Assembly (NCBI GenBank): GCA_030430075.1
Contig: JAUIGN010000021.1
Location: forward strand, 1-64,000
DNA: 64,000 bases
DNA from: a bacterium
GTDB taxonomy: Bacteria > Planctomycetota > Planctomycetia > Pirellulales > Pirellulaceae
Direction: 5' to 3'
Part shown: positions 25,615 through 33,311 of the stretch, in pieces
Numbering within the stretch: the stretch's first letter is position 1
How the letters are laid out: each line of letters opens with the position of its first letter
Made by a program: the position numbers and the translations under genes
The notes under the pieces: model-generated
What the model saw: only the letters and a program-made list of their open reading frames with translations
What the model was told of the DNA's origin: nothing
The model's database searches: none

Positions 25615-25933
25615 GTCGTGAACTCGCTTCCCGTAGATTGACCGACTCGTTCCGGAATACTCGCCGCGGATTCCTCCCCCGCAACCCCGAGCCCGACGCT
25701 GACGCGCGCGGCGTAACGCGCCGCTCCCGTTAGCTCGCGCAAACGTGAGGATTTCGCAAAGCAAAATCTGATACCAGCGTTCTAGCCGCAATGGCGATCA
25801 AAATCTACGGCAGCCGAGCGGATATCCGCGCCGCCCGCGTCGTTCGCGTCATTTGTCCACATCCGGCTGACCTATTAGACTGCAGGGGTGCCGGTCGCCG
25901 GGAGGCAGGCAGTCGACGAACCATCAGTCAGCC
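25615..25933. other. Divergent gap between copper-monooxygenase and DUF1501 genes
   Basis: This 320-bp region lies between divergent genes and presumably carries both promoters. No -10/-35 pair was assigned. GAGGAAA at 25934-25940 is the ribosome binding site for the DUF1501 gene. Confidence 0.45.
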
Positions 25934-25942
25934 GAGGAAACG

Positions 25943-27400
25943 GTGCTGCGATTTGAATGTGAGAGCCGGGGGAGCCGACGTGAGTTTCTCCGTCTGGGAC
26001 TGCTAGCTGGAGGCGGCCTCACCGGGCTTTCCCCGTTGGCTTCGCGGCCTGCCGCCGGCTGGGAAGCATCGCCGGCTGCGGCGCAGCCGGTCGGGGATCG
26101 CAGGCGAGCCATCCCCGGTTTCGGGCGGGCCAAGTCGGTCCTTTTGATCTATGCGAGCGGTGGTCAGAGCCAGCTCGAAACCTGGGATCCCAAACCCAAT
26201 GCACCGCTCGATGTGCGCGGCGAGTTCGCACCCATCGATACGGCGATCCCCGGCGTTCAGTTCGGCGAACACATGCCGCGTCTGGCACAGGTCGCCGACC
26301 GACTGACGATTGTGCGCAGCATGTCGCACGAAGATCTGGACCATGGATCGGCATCCTATCTGGCACTGACCGGCCGCTATCATGCCCGGCGGACGTCCAA
26401 CCCGCCGCCTTCGTCCAACGATTTTCCAACCTATGGGGCCGTCCTGAAACAGGTTCGGCCGTCCCATCGCTTTCCCTACGATGCCGTCCACGTCAACGGA
26501 CCGGCACTGGTGCCGTTCACGCCTGCACCGGGGCAGAACCACGGTTTCCTCGGACGCAATGTCGACCCGCTGCTGGTCGGCGACGTGACGGAACAGCAGG
26601 TCGCGCTGCCCGGACTGTCGGCGCGTCCCGAACTGCCCCCGGTCCGGCTCCGCGCGCGGCAGACGCTCAAAGCGACCCTCGATACCTACCACCGTCGGTT
26701 GGCCGGGCATCCGGGAGCGGACGATCTGAACACCCTTTACGGCCAGGCGCTGGAGGTCCTGTCGACGCCTCGCTGCCGCGCCGCATTCGACCTCGACGCC
26801 GAGCCCCCGGCGTTGCGCGACCGGTACGGTCGGCATCGGTCCGGACAAGCGTGCCTGTTGGCGAGGCGATTGATCGAGGCCGGCACACCGCTGGTCACCG
26901 TGATCTGGAATCATTCGAACCGGGGCCAGGACCGCGAACCGATGACGACCGACGCTTACGGTTGGGATACCCACAACGACATTTTCTATGCACTCCGCGA
27001 ACATCTTCTGCCCCGCTTTGACGCCAGCTTTGCCACGCTGCTGGAAGATCTGGACGTCCGCGGGCTGCTCGATGAAACACTGGTCGTTTGCATGGGCGAA
27101 TTCGGGCGTGCACCGCGCATTGCCTTGGAAAAAAACTTCGCCGGCTCGTCACCGGGCCGCAAGCATTGGGCATCGGTCTATTCGATCGTGATGGCGGGTG
27201 CGGGCGTCGGCCGAGGTCGCGTCCTCGGGGCCTCGGACCGGCAGGCCGCCGAGCCGGTCACGCAACGCTACGGACCGTGGGATGTGGCGGCCACCATGTT
27301 CGCCGCGTTGGGGATCGATCCCCGCGGCCATTTCCACGATGCCTTGCAGCGACCCTTCCCCATCACGGTGGGCAACCCGATGGACGAGCTGTACACTTAG
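25943..27400 (+). CDS. DUF1501 family protein, Tat-exported
   Basis: A 485-residue DUF1501 protein, a family related to the alkaline phosphatase/sulfatase fold and abundant in planctomycetes. A twin-arginine signal is visible at residues 11-35 (SRREFLRLGLLAGGGLTGLS), so the folded protein is probably exported. Family stretches include LLIYASGGQSQLETWDPKP, HMPRLAQVADRLTIVRSMSHEDLDHGSASYLALTG, and VVCMGEFGRAP. The start is GTG 25943, supported by GAGGAAA immediately upstream. Unlike the DUF1501 gene at 56396, this one has no DUF1549/DUF1553 neighbour. Biochemical role is unknown. Confidence 0.93.
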   Translation: MLRFECESRGSRREFLRLGLLAGGGLTGLSPLASRPAAGWEASPAAAQPVGDRRRAIPGFGRAKSVLLIYASGGQSQLETWDPKPNAPLDVRGEFAPIDTAIPGVQFGEHMPRLAQVADRLTIVRSMSHEDLDHGSASYLALTGRYHARRTSNPPPSSNDFPTYGAVLKQVRPSHRFPYDAVHVNGPALVPFTPAPGQNHGFLGRNVDPLLVGDVTEQQVALPGLSARPELPPVRLRARQTLKATLDTYHRRLAGHPGADDLNTLYGQALEVLSTPRCRAAFDLDAEPPALRDRYGRHRSGQACLLARRLIEAGTPLVTVIWNHSNRGQDREPMTTDAYGWDTHNDIFYALREHLLPRFDASFATLLEDLDVRGLLDETLVVCMGEFGRAPRIALEKNFAGSSPGRKHWASVYSIVMAGAGVGRGRVLGASDRQAAEPVTQRYGPWDVAATMFAALGIDPRGHFHDALQRPFPITVGNPMDELYT

Positions 27401-27520
27401 GAGCGAGTCGAGCACAACGGCCATGACTTCAGCAGTACGGAAGTGCGGAAAACCGTTGTTGCCACGTTTCGACTCATGCCAAACCGCATTACCTCATGCA
27501 CCACGTGACCCGGGGAAAAA

Positions 27521-27540
27521 CGAACGAACGAACGAACGAC
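27521..27540 (+). repeat. Short CGAA tetranucleotide repeat
   Basis: Four CGAA units followed by CGAC. It lies in the 350-bp gap between the DUF1501 gene and the small gene at 27753, about 80 bp before the 107-bp repeat. It is possibly length-variable. Confidence 0.85.
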
Positions 27541-27620
27541 TGTTTGGATGCGCCTGGCGGTACCGTCGCCAAGTGATGGTCGCCAGCAGGCGGGAACGCT
27601 GTTCGACCGCCCCGGCGAAG

Positions 27621-27727
27621 TTATCGATACTTGCGCAGCGAATGGACCAGGACGACCAACGGAAGTCCGCAGATATACGGCCGCGCGTTGCTTGCCGAAG
27701 GCTCATTTGCCGCGCAGCCGTCAATAG
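27621..27727. repeat. 107-bp dispersed repeat, copy 2
   Basis: From TTATCGATAC to GTCAATAG, with six differences from 19812-19918. The inner hairpin GCC-GAA-GGC (27694-27702) differs from copy 1 only in its loop, and the flanking arms at 27678-27687 and 27711-27720 are unchanged. It ends 25 bp before the ATG of the small gene at 27753, so it overlaps the likely 5' untranslated region. Confidence 0.85.
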
Positions 27728-27752
27728 TACCAACGAGAGATGGGCGAGAATC

Positions 27753-27938
27753 ATGGATCACCTGATCGAAATCGAATTTGCCGAAGGGACGGACGGTCAT
27801 TCCGCCACAATCCGCATCGACCGGATCGACGCCGTCGTTCGCCCTGTCCTGGGTGCGCCGACCGCCATCGTCAATGGGCATCCGATCAAAGTCTCTGAGG
27901 CGGATGCCAAGAAGATCCTCGCGGCGCTGCAGTCCTGA
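27753..27938 (+). CDS. Small acidic protein, unknown
   Basis: A 61-residue predicted protein, MDHLIEIEFAEG... with alternating charged/hydrophobic strands (ATIRIDRIDAVVRPVLG, TAIVNGHPIKV) and a C-terminal helix (SEADAKKILAALQS). Composition is protein-like and GGGCGAGA precedes the ATG. It looks like a small beta-rich cytosolic protein, with the pattern of a short sensor or binding domain, but no family is recognised. The 107-bp repeat lies directly upstream. A small hairpin at 27997-28017 may end the transcript. Confidence 0.65.
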   Translation: MDHLIEIEFAEGTDGHSATIRIDRIDAVVRPVLGAPTAIVNGHPIKVSEADAKKILAALQS

Positions 27939-27947
27939 TCGACCAAC

Positions 27948-28017
27948 GCCCCGGTTCACTGCATGCCCCGGTTCACTGCATGATGGGTCAATCGGTGGTG
28001 AACCTGGATCGTTCACC
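27948..28017 (+). repeat. Exact 17-bp direct repeat and small hairpin
   Basis: GCCCCGGTTCACTGCAT occurs twice head-to-tail (27948-27964, 27965-27981). It is followed by GGTGAAC (27997-28003), a seven-base loop, and GTTCACC (28011-28017). There is no T-run. The rest of the gap to 28264 holds no supported gene. Confidence 0.75.
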
Positions 28018-28264
28018 AACGGTCGTCCGCCATCTCCGATGATTCATCAACCGCTGGGCGTGAGGCCGCGGTTGCGTAGATTGCCGAGCGAACCCGACGC
28101 GAACGCCTTTTTCGCGGTTCCGCTGAGGATGCCGGCGCAGATGCCTGCCCCTGGTCGTCGAATGCTGTAGAATGCGGGCTGAGCTGTCGGCGGCACGGCG
28201 CGCCGAGCGTCGCTCCGGCAGAATGGACTTCTGGCAACCTTGGCCCCGACTCTTTTGGAATCTC

Positions 28265-28897
28265 ATGACGAATTCGGACCAACCCCAACCCGGCAACGGA
28301 AACACCGAACAGGTGAAGATGCAGCACGTGACGGCGCGTGTCCCGGAGAACGTGAGTGCCGGTGCCTTCAGCACCGGCGTCATTGTGATGACCGGGTCCA
28401 GCGAGTTCATTCTCGACTTTATTCAGAACATCGGCGGTCCTGCCCAGGTTGCTGCCAGGATCATCATGCCGCACGCGGCGTTGCCCCAGTTTTCCGAGGC
28501 GCTCAAGAAGAATCTCAGTATCTATACCGAACGATTCGGCGCCCCTCCGGAACTGCCCAAGCCGCAACAGCCGCCCAAACCGCAAACCGCTCAAGAAGTT
28601 TATGACGAACTCAAACTGCCGGACAACCTGCTCAGCGGTGCCTATGCCAACGGGGTCATGATCGGTCACTCGGCATCGGAATTCAAACTCGATTTTCTCA
28701 CCAACCTGTTTCCCCACTCGGCCGTCTCTTCCCGCGTCTATCTGTCAGCACCGCAGGTGCCGCGCCTGCTGGAGTCGCTGGAGTCAACGTTTGCCCAGTT
28801 TCAGCAACGGGTTCGTCAGCAGCAACAGCAACAACAGAAACCTCAGCCCCCCAAAGATTCCCCGCCGCCGGAATCGTCGGAAGACGAGTTGGGCTAG
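28265..28897 (+). CDS. Protein with two DUF3467 domains
   Basis: A 210-residue cytosolic protein built from two copies of DUF3467. Copy one is at about 18-92 (FSTGVIVMTGSSEFILDFIQNIGG ... ARIIMPHAALPQFSEALKKNL) and copy two at about 113-183 (YANGVMIGHSASEFKLDFLTNLFP ... SRVYLSAPQVPRLLESLESTF). A Pro/Gln linker separates them and the tail is Gln/Pro/Glu-rich (seven consecutive Gln). Single-domain members are the rule, so this is a duplication. ATG 28265 is preferred over upstream in-frame starts because the family core begins soon after. It is 30 bp before the AmmeMemoRadiSam gene and likely co-transcribed. Function is unknown. Confidence 0.85.
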   Translation: MTNSDQPQPGNGNTEQVKMQHVTARVPENVSAGAFSTGVIVMTGSSEFILDFIQNIGGPAQVAARIIMPHAALPQFSEALKKNLSIYTERFGAPPELPKPQQPPKPQTAQEVYDELKLPDNLLSGAYANGVMIGHSASEFKLDFLTNLFPHSAVSSRVYLSAPQVPRLLESLESTFAQFQQRVRQQQQQQQKPQPPKDSPPPESSEDELG

Positions 28898-28927
28898 GCG
28901 CGGGATCGTACGTAGCTCTGGCCAGTC

Positions 28928-31900
28928 ATGTCGCGAAGCATTGAACAACCTCCCGAGAACGGTGTCCGGCCGGACGGTTTATATGCCGGCGGCTGGTGGC
29001 ACACGTTGGAGAATGACGAGCGGATTGTTTGCGACCTTTGCCCGCGCGAATGCCATCTCAAGGAGGGCGATCGCGGCTTCTGCTTCGTCCGGCAGAATGT
29101 CGGCGGCGAGCTGATGTTGACGACCTACGGTCGGAGCACCGGCTTCTGCATCGACCCCATCGAGAAAAAGCCGCTCAACCATTTCCTGCCCGGCACCAGT
29201 GTGCTCTCCTTCGGGACGGCCGGCTGCAACTTAGGCTGCAAGTTTTGCCAAAACTGGGACATCTCGAAATCGCGCGAGGTGGAACGGTTAAGCGAGTTGG
29301 CGGGGCCGGAAGCGATTGCCGCTGCCGCCAGCCATTTCGGTTGCCGGAGCGTCGCCTACACTTACAACGACCCGATTATTTGGGCCGAGTACGCGATCGA
29401 CACGGCACGTGCCTGCCGGGCTCAGGGCATCAAGAACGTGGCCGTCACGGCCGGCTACCTCTCGCCCGCAGCCCGGGCTCCCTTCTTCGAATTCATGGAC
29501 GCCGCCAATATCGACCTCAAGGCGTTCAACGAGGACTTCTATTACAAGGTGACGTACTCGCACCTGCAGCCGGTCCTGGAAACGCTCGAATGGTTGAAAC
29601 GCGAAACGGATGTCTGGTTCGAGATCACCAACCTGTTGATCCCTGACGCCAATGACAGCCCGGCTGAATTGCGGGCCATGTGCGACTGGATTTTACAACA
29701 TGTGGGTGACGACGTGCCGGTCCATTTCTCGGCGTTTCATCCCGATTTTCGCATGCGCGACCGCCCCAGCACGCCGCCGGAAACGTTGGTCACGGCGCGC
29801 CGGATCGCACTCGAACAGGGCCTCAAATACGCCTATGTGGGGAACGTCAACGACGTCGCAAATCAGAGCACGTATTGCCCGCAGTGCCAGGGGCTGTTGA
29901 TTCAACGAAATTGGTACGAATTGGGCGAGTACCACCTCGCGGGCAACCGCTGCGGTCACTGCGGGGCGACCATCGCCGGGCTGTTCGAGGAGGCGCCGGG
30001 AGACTGGGGGCGAAAACGTCTCCCGGTCAAGATGTCCCAGTTTTCCCAACCCTTGCCAATCGCATCGCTGTCCGTCAAATCACCTCGTAAGGATCTCTCG
30101 ATGTCATCCCAGCCGCCCACCGAGGGAGCCAGCGCACGGCTCGATGCCCAACGTCCCAAGCTCAGCGAAGACCAGCAAGCTCTGGTGCATCGGGCCGCCT
30201 GCGAAATCGTGGCCTCGTCCATCCTCAAGCGTGCGCCGCACATCGCCGACCCGCAGCTCGGCGGCGCCGCCGATCGGACGGTCATGGGTTCGTTCGTCAC
30301 GCTCAAGCGGAACGGCAACCTGCGGGCTTGCTGCGGCGCGCTCGGCCGCCCCATGCCGTTGATGACCGCCCTGGAGCAGGCCGCTCGGCGGACGGCGACC
30401 GAGGACTCCCGCTTGCCGGAGATCTCACCGACGGAACTGCCGTATCTCGACGTCGATGTCTCGCTCCTGCACGGTTTCCAGCCGATCGTTGCGAAGGGTG
30501 CCGAGCGGGCCGAGGCCGTGGAGGTAGGACGCCATGGGCTGCAGATTCGCCGTGGCAACCATGCCGGTCTGCTGCTCCCCAGTGTGGCGAGAGAACAAGG
30601 CTACAACGCCGAAGAATTTCTGCGGCAGCTGTGTCGCAAGGCGGGGCTGCCGACCACCGCCTGGTTAGATGACGCAACCCAGATCGAAGTCTTCGAGACA
30701 CTCTCTGTCGCCGCACCGTTCACCGCCGCGGACGTAACTCCGTCGCTTGCCGCCCAACCACTTCTGTCGGCCGAAGAAGTCCGCGCCTTGGCCCGGCACT
30801 GCGGCAACAACATTGCGGCCCATGCACAGGGGGCCACTCCCAGCTACTACGCAACAGGTTGCCCTGACGGGACGGTCAACGGGATCGCCATCACGCTCAA
30901 ACCGGTCGGCAGCAATCAGAGCGTCCATTTCTTCAAAATGTCGATGCGGCCCGGCATGCCGCTCCAGGCGACGGCCTCCGAGCTGACCAAGTCGATTGCG
31001 GATGCTTTGAAGTCAGGCCAGGTGCGGTTGCCCTCCGCGCAACTGCAGATCTCGGTCGCCGTTCTGCATGATTCGGCCATGCACGGCACGGTCGAGACCC
31101 CCGACCTCCGCGGTCTCGATACCAAGGCACGCGGGCTGTTCATCGCCGAAGGTGCCAAGACCGCCTGGAGCTTCGACCCCGGCAAGTCGGCGGAAGAACT
31201 GCTGGCGCTGGTCAGCGAAAAGATCTCGCTGTTCAATCCCGCAGCGGCCAGCGTCTTCAGCTTCGCCGTACAAACGAACGAGCCGGCCATCACCGTCGTC
31301 AACGCTCCCCAGCCGGTGGTCCGGACCGACCCGCGCCCACCCGCCGTGGCCGGAAAATTCTACCCGGCTGACGCCGCCGAGCTGGCGAAGATGGTCTCCG
31401 AGTTTTTGCCGGCGGCCGACCATCCGCCCTCCACCTGCAAAGCGATCATGGTCCCTCATGCCGGCCTGGTGTACTCGGGCAAGATCGCCGGGGCCGTTTT
31501 TTCGCAGACCAGGATCCCCGACTCCGTGATCGTGATCGGCCCCAAACATACTCGCAACGGCGTCGAGTGGGCTGTCGCACCCAATACGTCGTGGAAGATT
31601 CCGGGCGGAGAAGTCGCCGGCGATCCCGAACTGGCCGAGCAACTGGTGGCGGCGATTCCGGAATTGAAGCTGGACGCGGCGGCCCACCAGGGCGAACATG
31701 GGATCGAAGTCGAACTGCCGTTCCTGGCCCAGCGGAACCCGCAGGTTAAGGTTGTCGGCATCACGATCGGCGGCGGCACGCTGGCCCAGTGCGAGAAGTT
31801 TGCCGCCGGATTGGCCGACGTCCTCAAACGGCGAGACGACGAGACCTTGCTGGTGATCTCCAGCGACATGAATCACTACGCTAACGACGAGGACAATCGG

Positions 31901-32137
31901 CGGCTCGACGAGATCGCCATGAAATCGTTGGAAACGCTCGACCATGCAGATCTCTTTCAGACCGTGCACGGCCACGGGATCAGCATGTGCGGCGTCTTGC
32001 CCGCCGTCATCGCCATCCACGCCGCGAAGCAGCTTGGCGGCCTGCAGACCGCCAAGCGCATCGGGTATGCGACCAGCGCCGAAGTTTCCGGGGACAAGAG
32101 CCGAGTGGTCGGTTATTGCGGCATGCAATTCGAGTAG
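28928..32137 (+). CDS. AmmeMemoRadiSam fusion (radical SAM + AMMECR1 + Memo)
   Basis: A 1069-residue cytosolic protein joining what are usually three genes. Residues 1-365 are the AmrS radical SAM enzyme, with an N-terminal Cys cluster (CDLCPRECHLKEGDRGFC) and the cluster motif C100-x3-C104-x2-C107. Residues about 405-600 form an AMMECR1 (AmrA) domain with LRACCGALG. Residues about 611-795 look like a degenerate second AMMECR1 copy. Residues about 804-1069 are Memo (AmrB), with H844, H874, H983 and C1064 at positions matching Memo metal ligands. ATG 30101 (M392) inside the linker has AAGGA eight bases before it, so a shorter AMMECR1-Memo product could be made. The modified substrate is not known to me. 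Confidence 0.93.
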   Translation: MSRSIEQPPENGVRPDGLYAGGWWHTLENDERIVCDLCPRECHLKEGDRGFCFVRQNVGGELMLTTYGRSTGFCIDPIEKKPLNHFLPGTSVLSFGTAGCNLGCKFCQNWDISKSREVERLSELAGPEAIAAAASHFGCRSVAYTYNDPIIWAEYAIDTARACRAQGIKNVAVTAGYLSPAARAPFFEFMDAANIDLKAFNEDFYYKVTYSHLQPVLETLEWLKRETDVWFEITNLLIPDANDSPAELRAMCDWILQHVGDDVPVHFSAFHPDFRMRDRPSTPPETLVTARRIALEQGLKYAYVGNVNDVANQSTYCPQCQGLLIQRNWYELGEYHLAGNRCGHCGATIAGLFEEAPGDWGRKRLPVKMSQFSQPLPIASLSVKSPRKDLSMSSQPPTEGASARLDAQRPKLSEDQQALVHRAACEIVASSILKRAPHIADPQLGGAADRTVMGSFVTLKRNGNLRACCGALGRPMPLMTALEQAARRTATEDSRLPEISPTELPYLDVDVSLLHGFQPIVAKGAERAEAVEVGRHGLQIRRGNHAGLLLPSVAREQGYNAEEFLRQLCRKAGLPTTAWLDDATQIEVFETLSVAAPFTAADVTPSLAAQPLLSAEEVRALARHCGNNIAAHAQGATPSYYATGCPDGTVNGIAITLKPVGSNQSVHFFKMSMRPGMPLQATASELTKSIADALKSGQVRLPSAQLQISVAVLHDSAMHGTVETPDLRGLDTKARGLFIAEGAKTAWSFDPGKSAEELLALVSEKISLFNPAAASVFSFAVQTNEPAITVVNAPQPVVRTDPRPPAVAGKFYPADAAELAKMVSEFLPAADHPPSTCKAIMVPHAGLVYSGKIAGAVFSQTRIPDSVIVIGPKHTRNGVEWAVAPNTSWKIPGGEVAGDPELAEQLVAAIPELKLDAAAHQGEHGIEVELPFLAQRNPQVKVVGITIGGGTLAQCEKFAAGLADVLKRRDDETLLVISSDMNHYANDEDNRRLDEIAMKSLETLDHADLFQTVHGHGISMCGVLPAVIAIHAAKQLGGLQTAKRIGYATSAEVSGDKSRVVGYCGMQFE

Positions 32138-32163
32138 CGGTTCGCCGGCCGGCAGTCGGCCCG

Positions 32164-32661
32164 CTAATGTTCGGCGACGTATTGCCGCACGAAGTCGGTC
32201 GCCGAAATGATTCCAAACAGGCGACTTTGGGCACCGACCACCAGGATCCGGTGGACGTTTTCCGCCAGCATCATCCTGGCCACTTCGGCGATCGGTGTCT
32301 CAGGTTGCACCGCCACCAGGTCGCATGCCATGACCTCCTGCACCTGCACCGACGCGATCTCCTCGGCCCCGAACGTGCCGACGCGGATCGTCTCCCACTG
32401 CTCGGAATCGGGATCGAAAAACTGCGCCGTATGCCCTTCGGAACTGCCATCCAGGTCAGCATGGTCCTGTTCGTAATTGAGAATATCGAAGGCGGAAATC
32501 ACGCCCACGCACCGCTCATCGGAATTGACCACCGGCAACCCCGTGACGTGGTTGTCCGTCATCAGGGCAAGCGCTTGCTGGAGCGAATCGGACTCGGCAA
32601 CGACCACCAGATCTCGCTTCATGATATCCGCCGCGGTCAGTTGCTGCTTTTTGTCAGTCAT
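32164..32661 (-). CDS. CBS domain protein
   Basis: A 165-residue cytosolic protein with two CBS motifs forming one Bateman module: about 11-60 (TAADIMKRDLVVVAESDSLQQALALMTDNHVTGLPVVN ... GVISAFDIL) and about 100-160 (VQEVMACDLVAVQPETPIAEVARMMLAENVHRILVV ... GIISATDFVRQYV). An acidic segment of about 35 residues is inserted between them. Such modules bind adenosyl nucleotides and act as regulators. ATG 32661 is chosen because AGG lies six bases upstream; ATG 32667 is adjacent. It converges on the AmmeMemoRadiSam gene, 26 bp apart. No effector domain is attached. Confidence 0.92.
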   Translation of the reverse strand: MTDKKQQLTAADIMKRDLVVVAESDSLQQALALMTDNHVTGLPVVNSDERCVGVISAFDILNYEQDHADLDGSSEGHTAQFFDPDSEQWETIRVGTFGAEEIASVQVQEVMACDLVAVQPETPIAEVARMMLAENVHRILVVGAQSRLFGIISATDFVRQYVAEH

Positions 32662-32883
32662 TGGCATCCTGGGAAACAAGGGATTGGAGAGGATCAGCCT
32701 GGCCGGGGATGTCAGTCGTCGGTCGTCCGCCGCCACGCCACAGGGTCTGTCGGTCCGGTATCATAGCAAACGTGCGGCGGCAAAGCCTCCCGCCCGCGTG
32801 CCACACCGTTAACCGTCCGGCCCTGCGCGTGATGATCTTTCTGCTGGCCGTGCCGTGCATGAGACGCTGCTGAGGAACCTGCC

Positions 32884-33093
32884 ATGAGAATGGGTCGTTA
32901 CCGCCATTACAAGGGCCGCGAGTACACGGTGCTGGGCGTCGCCCGCCACAGTGAGACCGAAGAAGAGTTGGTCGTTTATCGCCAGGAGTACGGCTCCCGT
33001 GCATGGTGGGTGCGTCCGAAGGCCATGTTCCTGGAGCAGGTCGAGGTCGAGGGCCGGCAAGTGGACCGCTTCGAATTCCTCGATCCGCCTTGA
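32884..33093 (+). CDS. DUF1653 family protein
   Basis: A 69-residue member of DUF1653, recognised by YRHYKGREYTVLGVARHSET, LVVYRQEYG and WWVRPKAMFLEQVEV. This is the whole family length. GAGGAA upstream supports ATG 32884; ATG 32890 is also in frame. A small SH3-like fold is expected but the function of the family is not established. It stands alone, divergent from the CBS gene. Confidence 0.93.
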   Translation: MRMGRYRHYKGREYTVLGVARHSETEEELVVYRQEYGSRAWWVRPKAMFLEQVEVEGRQVDRFEFLDPP

Positions 33094-33182
33094 GCGGTGA
33101 TGATTCGCAGACGAACGTCGGCTCGGTGCAAGCCGCGTTATCTCAGATGATTGCCGGGTACTTGCCCTCGTGCCGGACATTT

Positions 33183-33290
33183 CAGCCGGCAGGCGTTCGT
33201 TTCGGGTTGGCGCGGCAATCAACCGCAAAGTGGGCTATCGCCCAACGGCTGGTGCCCGACCCGGGCGCACGTCCGGCGGCTAATGCATGA
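33183..33290. repeat. Degenerate REP-like element
   Basis: CGCCCAACGGCT at 33239-33250 is identical to the core of the REP-like units at 61691-61820, and GGCGGCTAATGCAT at about 33275-33288 repeats their end (CGGCTAATGCAT). The left side (GGCGTTCGTTTCGGGTTGG) resembles the unit's left arm with changes. It lies between DUF1653 and the end of the RND operon. No gene is seen here. Confidence 0.5.
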
Positions 33291-33311
33291 GCCAGGTCAT
33301 TCCCTGGCCGC

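Noticed and set aside
27521..27727. Miniature transposable element formed by the CGAA repeat plus the 107-bp repeat
   Set aside because: Copy 1 of the 107-bp repeat lacks the CGAA tract and neither copy shows terminal inverted repeats or clear target duplications.
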